Source of the DNA: Heliocybe sulcata
Taxonomy: Eukaryota; Basidiomycota; Agaricomycetes; Gloeophyllales; Gloeophyllaceae
Direction of reading: 5' to 3'
DNA length: 64,000 nucleotides
NCBI GenBank assembly: GCA_004369045.1
Contig: ML213518.1
Coordinates: 117,092-181,091 of the forward strand
Of the stretch, positions 60,656 through 64,000 are shown one piece after another (position 1 is the stretch's first letter; each line of letters starts with the position of its first letter). The position numbers and the translations under genes are program-made. Under the pieces are notes generated by a model that ran no database searches, was not told where the DNA came from, and saw only the letters and a program-made list of their open reading frames with translations.

Positions 60656-61235
60656 CTACTTCTTGCGGCGAATCGCAAGAAGGGCCCTCTCATCCTCATC
60701 TGAATCATACGCCTCCACGGCCCTGTAGCATCGAGCAAGACCACTGGCAATCTGGAGAGCGGACTGGATGAGATCCTCAACTTCTCTCCGGTCGAGTTGC
60801 TCTGCACATTTGGACCAGCCCCGAGTCTTCTTGCCGTAGTCACCAGCGCTGAAACTACTGCCCGTAGCATCCTCATCAATGCCCTTGGACCTCTGCTTCT
60901 CAGAGGTCTTGCCGTGCGCAGCTTTGTTCAATGATCCTTCCTCAGATAGATTACTCAGCAGGATCTTCACTTCGCCTGTGTTCAGCACTTTGATTTCTTT
61001 ACGCTGCCACTTCCGTAAGATCCGCTCTACCTATATAGAGTCTATGAGTACCAGTCGACAGCGTCAATGCATTACATACTGCACACGCAGCGAGGCCAAT
61101 AGCGCCAACTGGGGCCTTATCCCATCCTTGATGTAAAGCGGCAGAGATTGGCACGATGGTGGCATGCTTCACGATAGAATAATGGAAAGCCAATGTCTTG
61201 AGAATTAGGGCACCTTGCAAAAGCCCGTCCCATTC
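60656..61235 (-). pseudogene. 3' portion of an uncharacterised agaricomycete gene
   Basis: Two exons on the minus strand (61235-61080 and 61030-60656) join in phase across a 49-bp intron. They read EWDGLLQGALILKTLAFHYS, then GAIGLAACAVERILRKWQR and later SALQIASGLARCYRAVEAYD, ending AIRRKK. The pattern resembles a repeated uncharacterised protein family in mushrooms whose C-terminus has a hydrophobic WDGLL helix and an AAVER-type helix. An AG acceptor precedes the first exon at 61236-61238, but an LTR begins only 33 bp upstream, so the 5' part has been displaced or lost. Function unknown. Confidence 0.5.
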
Positions 61236-61270
61236 CTATTCATTGTGAGTGAACATAATCACAACCTCTA

Positions 61271-61537
61271 TGTAAGGGCTCCCCTTCAGCCACCTTCGCT
61301 TTCAGCCACCGTGACGTGACGTCACGTGTCACGCGGTGCAGCCACTTTCTGTTTTGCACTTGTTGAAGGGTTCCTTAACCTGTTCCTCTTTGGAACTCCC
61401 TTCAACAACGTGCAGGTAAGCCCTTAGATATTAGTAGTGGATGTATCTAGTGCTCATGAGTGTATATATTTGCTTTGGAACTCCCTTCAACAACATGCAG
61501 CCTTGCCAGCTCACTGGTTGTTAAGGTAGCCCTTACA
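61271..61537 (+). repeat. 5' long terminal repeat of a Ty3/gypsy element
   Basis: The segment begins TGTAAGGGCT and ends AGCCCTTACA, a perfect 10-bp terminal inverted repeat in the usual TG...CA form, 267 bp long. The gag-pol frame begins 185 bp downstream. Inside the LTR a 27-bp sequence occurs twice with one mismatch (61389-61415 and 61474-61500). A 14-bp palindrome ACGTGACGTCACGT, which contains a CRE-type TGACGTCA, is at 61314-61327. The expected 5-bp target duplication would be CTCTA; the 3' LTR is outside the window. Confidence 0.65.
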
Positions 61538-61722
61538 GCAGGAACAGGTTTCTCTTTGAAGGACTGGACTTTATCCCACACTTAGAGGCTGCCACTGGCA
61601 TCTGGCTGTCAGCGTTCCTTCGCTACAGGTAGTCAAGACACAGTGGCCCTTCCAGTTGGATCATATAGTCCCCTCCTTTGTGCAGGAGCATACGACCTCT
61701 CTACCCGTTCCTTGGGCCGACT

Positions 61723-64000
61723 ATGGATGCTGTGACCACCTCCAGTATCCTAGCCAGGCTCGAACAGTTAGAGGCTCGCAGCTCTGCCGCTGCCGTTGAG
61801 GAAGTTGGTGTGAGAGAGAAGTTGGATCAGTTGTTGTTGTTGGTCTCTGGTCTGGCTTCTGGTGTGAATACCCCCTACGTTTCTGTTAGCGATCCAGTCT
61901 CCCCGCACCCTGGTGACATTTCCTACACACCCATTCCACCCCCCACGCCTTCCCTTCCATCCACTTCCGACGTTGAGGGACAATGGATCCCAGAGCAGGT
62001 TAGCCACTCTGGCACTCCGTGTTCTCCTCCTTCTGGTCTTGGAAACCCTTCCCCATTTGCGCCTCCATGCTTCCCTAATCCTCCCGACTTTGATGGGAAG
62101 CGGGAACACGCTTGGCACTTCTGGAATCTCGTCTGTACCAATCCCAGTCATTTCCCCGATGACCAGACGAGGATCCGATGGGCACTTGGCTTCTTCAAGT
62201 CTGGGCAAGCTGCAGACTTCGTGACGAACCTCTACGAGGTCGAACGCGAGACTGGCAGCCCCTACTTCGAGGACTGGGCTGGTTTTGAGGCTGAGTTCAC
62301 ACGCGAGTTTGTTTCCCCCTACGAACGTGTGGATGCAGCCTTAACCTTGGTAGGCACCGATTACTACCAGGGTTCATCTTCGATCGAGGAGTATACTGAC
62401 TCGTTCCGTCGGTTGCTCCGCCTTGCCCAGCTGCACTCCTCGGATCCAGGACTTGCATCCCTGAATGTCCTGAACTTCCGCCGTGGTCTTCACCTGGATA
62501 TAGAGACCCCACTAGCCACCTCGTTGGGCCGCCCTTCTGACTTGGACCTCGAAGGATGGATCTTGGCAGCCAGGCGTTACGCTCGAAGCATTCGTGAGAG
62601 CGAGGTTTTCAGCTCAATGGTTGCCGAACAGGCCCCTCCTGAGCCTGCCCCGGTTGTGGAACCACTGCCAACACCCGCAGTTGTGATAGCCCCTCCCCTG
62701 GCTCTTCCATCCACCAACCGCTTCGCCTCACTACCCATCGAAGAGGTCTCCGATTTCCCTGAGCCCCCTCCGGTAGAACCCGCATCTGAGGTAGTTGCAT
62801 CCAAGCTCGCACCTCCACCCCCGGTTGTCCAACAGAAACTCATTCCATACCATCTTCTACCGTGTTGGGAGCATAAGCTTCCGTGCAAGTACACTGTCTC
62901 TGCGATCCCCGGACCACGTTCTACCAGCATCAAGGTGGAGCTAGAGTCTACGCAGATGGCGAAGGTTGTTTCAACCGATGCTCTGATCGACAGTGGTGCG
63001 ACTAGCACTGGGTACATCAGCCTGGCCTACATTCGCGAACAGGGTCTGCCCACTCGCAAGCTGCTCCGGCCAATACCTGTGTTCAACGTGGATGGTACTC
63101 CGAATGAGGCTGGTTCAATCGAGGAGATCGTTGACACGGTCCTCCACTACCATGACCATACGGAGCGCATCAACCTTGCGGTGACCAGGCTTGGGAAACA
63201 CAACATCATCCTTGGGCACGGCTGGCTCCGTGAGCACAACCCGGACGTGGACTGGCTGACTGGCAAGGTCGCCATGATGCACTGCCCTGCTCGTTGCCAG
63301 GCATGCCGACTGGAGGTACAGCAGGAGAGGAACTTCTGCCTCGCCACTCGTCGCCTCGACCAGAAGTGCAAGCTGGCTCTGCAGTCAGGACCCGCCCCTA
63401 AGGTCCATGTCGAGGATGAGGAAGACGAGGAACCCGAGTTCGACCCCCTGCCTACTGAGTACGGTGTGGACGAGGAAGTCTTGGAGGAAGGTGGCTGCAT
63501 CTTCGTCACCGCCCTTGCACCCGAGGAGGAGTTCATCCAGGCAACTTCGACTGTCTCACAGCGCCTTGCAGAAGCCCATGCGAAGAATACCGTCCGCGAT
63601 CCCTCAGATGGCCTCCCTGAGCGGTTCTTCGAGTTCCGGGATGTCTTCGAGAAGGAGTCCTTCGACACCCTGCCAGGTCGCAAGCGCTGGGACCATGCGA
63701 TCGAGCTCACCCCGGACGCGGAGCTGTTCAAGTCCAAGGTCTACCCGCTCTCTCCAGTCGAACAAGTTGCGCTCGACGAATTCCTGGAAGAGAACCTGGC
63801 GACAGGACGTATCCGACCTTCCAAGTCTCCCATCGCCTCCCCTGTCTTCTTCGTCAAGAAGAAGGATGGCGGCCTTCGCTTCGTCCAGGACTACCGCAAG
63901 CTGAACGCCATGACGGTGAAGAACCGGTACCCTCTCCCTCTCATCGGTGACCTCATCAACCGCCTGCGAGGTGCGAAGTACTTCACCAAGCTCGATGTTC
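61723..64000 (+). CDS. Ty3/gypsy gag-pro-pol polyprotein (3' truncated by window)
   Basis: ATG 61723 (MDAVTTSSILARLEQLEARS) opens a frame with no stop up to the end of the window, 759 codons. The gag part has a coiled-coil start, a Pro-rich linker and the retrotransposon gag pattern HAWHFWNLVCTNPSHFPDDQ, then FEDWAGFEAEFTREFVSPYE and GSSSIEEYTDSFRRLLRLAQ. A Pro-rich linker lacking an obvious CCHC knuckle follows. The aspartic protease has ALIDSGATSTGYI and ILGHGWLREHNPDVDW. The reverse transcriptase begins with SPVFFVKKKDGGLRFVQDYR, then KLNAMTVKNRYPLPLIGDL and KYFTKLDV, where the window ends. Gag, protease and polymerase share one frame, as in many fungal gypsy elements. The frame is intact as far as visible, suggesting recent insertion. 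Confidence 0.9.
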   Translation, partial: MDAVTTSSILARLEQLEARSSAAAVEEVGVREKLDQLLLLVSGLASGVNTPYVSVSDPVSPHPGDISYTPIPPPTPSLPSTSDVEGQWIPEQVSHSGTPCSPPSGLGNPSPFAPPCFPNPPDFDGKREHAWHFWNLVCTNPSHFPDDQTRIRWALGFFKSGQAADFVTNLYEVERETGSPYFEDWAGFEAEFTREFVSPYERVDAALTLVGTDYYQGSSSIEEYTDSFRRLLRLAQLHSSDPGLASLNVLNFRRGLHLDIETPLATSLGRPSDLDLEGWILAARRYARSIRESEVFSSMVAEQAPPEPAPVVEPLPTPAVVIAPPLALPSTNRFASLPIEEVSDFPEPPPVEPASEVVASKLAPPPPVVQQKLIPYHLLPCWEHKLPCKYTVSAIPGPRSTSIKVELESTQMAKVVSTDALIDSGATSTGYISLAYIREQGLPTRKLLRPIPVFNVDGTPNEAGSIEEIVDTVLHYHDHTERINLAVTRLGKHNIILGHGWLREHNPDVDWLTGKVAMMHCPARCQACRLEVQQERNFCLATRRLDQKCKLALQSGPAPKVHVEDEEDEEPEFDPLPTEYGVDEEVLEEGGCIFVTALAPEEEFIQATSTVSQRLAEAHAKNTVRDPSDGLPERFFEFRDVFEKESFDTLPGRKRWDHAIELTPDAELFKSKVYPLSPVEQVALDEFLEENLATGRIRPSKSPIASPVFFVKKKDGGLRFVQDYRKLNAMTVKNRYPLPLIGDLINRLRGAKYFTKLDV

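Noticed and set aside
60265-60879. 204-codon minus-strand frame
   Set aside because: Out of frame with the better-supported exons of the truncated gene ending at 60656, and without recognisable motifs.
1-64000. CRISPR arrays, operons, bacterial-type ribosome-binding sites
   Set aside because: The DNA is fungal nuclear sequence with spliceosomal introns; no regular short repeats with unique spacers were seen.

Overview
This is eukaryotic, fungal DNA, almost certainly from a mushroom-type basidiomycete (Agaricomycetes). Genes are broken by many short introns of about 47-80 bp with GT/AG ends and CTNA-type branch points. The gene set includes a STE3-type pheromone receptor, BMS1, a Ypd1-type phosphotransfer protein, a Vnx1-like exchanger and an ERG24 sterol reductase. 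Fungal mobile elements (hAT, Ty3/gypsy, DDE transposase relics) are interspersed. Exon boundaries were placed by eye from splice signals, reading phase and recalled family similarity, so individual junctions are inferences. A 490-base run of N lies at 10309-10798.

Layout. 1-5.1 kb: a MYND-finger gene, a coiled-coil repeat gene on the minus strand and a degenerate tandem repeat. 5.1-9.7 kb: a complete-looking hAT transposon (5627-9665) with a perfect 8-bp target duplication, sitting inside the open reading frame of a small acidic protein. 9.7-12 kb: gene-poor, with the N gap. 12-19 kb: a multi-pass membrane protein (DUF4203 type), the STE3-like receptor and a second MYND gene in opposite orientation. 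19-24.6 kb: BMS1 and a divergent short-chain dehydrogenase. 24.6-26.7 kb: gene-poor, one weak gene. 26.8-54.5 kb: dense conserved genes: Cep57-like spindle-pole protein, 2-oxoglutarate dehydrogenase E1 (minus) divergent from a family III CoA-transferase, Ypd1-like protein, CHL1/DDX11 helicase (minus) divergent from DDB1, a Vnx1-like exchanger (minus), an NmrA-like fragment, a low-complexity hypothetical protein (minus) divergent from ERG24. 54.5-61.2 kb: AT-richer repeat graveyard with palindromes, a tRNA-like segment, repeated degenerate modules, a dead DDE transposase and a truncated uncharacterised gene. 61.3-64 kb: the 5' LTR and an open gag-pol frame of a Ty3/gypsy retrotransposon that runs off the window.

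How genes relate. The E1 subunit and the CoA-transferase share a 206-bp intergenic space, both look mitochondrial, and both deal with succinyl-CoA and C5 dicarboxylate metabolism. CHL1 and DDB1 are divergent genome-maintenance genes. STE3 and Ypd1 are signalling proteins, but nothing seen here ties them together. I did not find a new multi-gene system. The most informative structures are the hAT insertion that splits a gene, a 16-nt exon in the E1 gene, a probable GC-AG intron in ERG24, and the MYND paralogue pair flanking the receptor.
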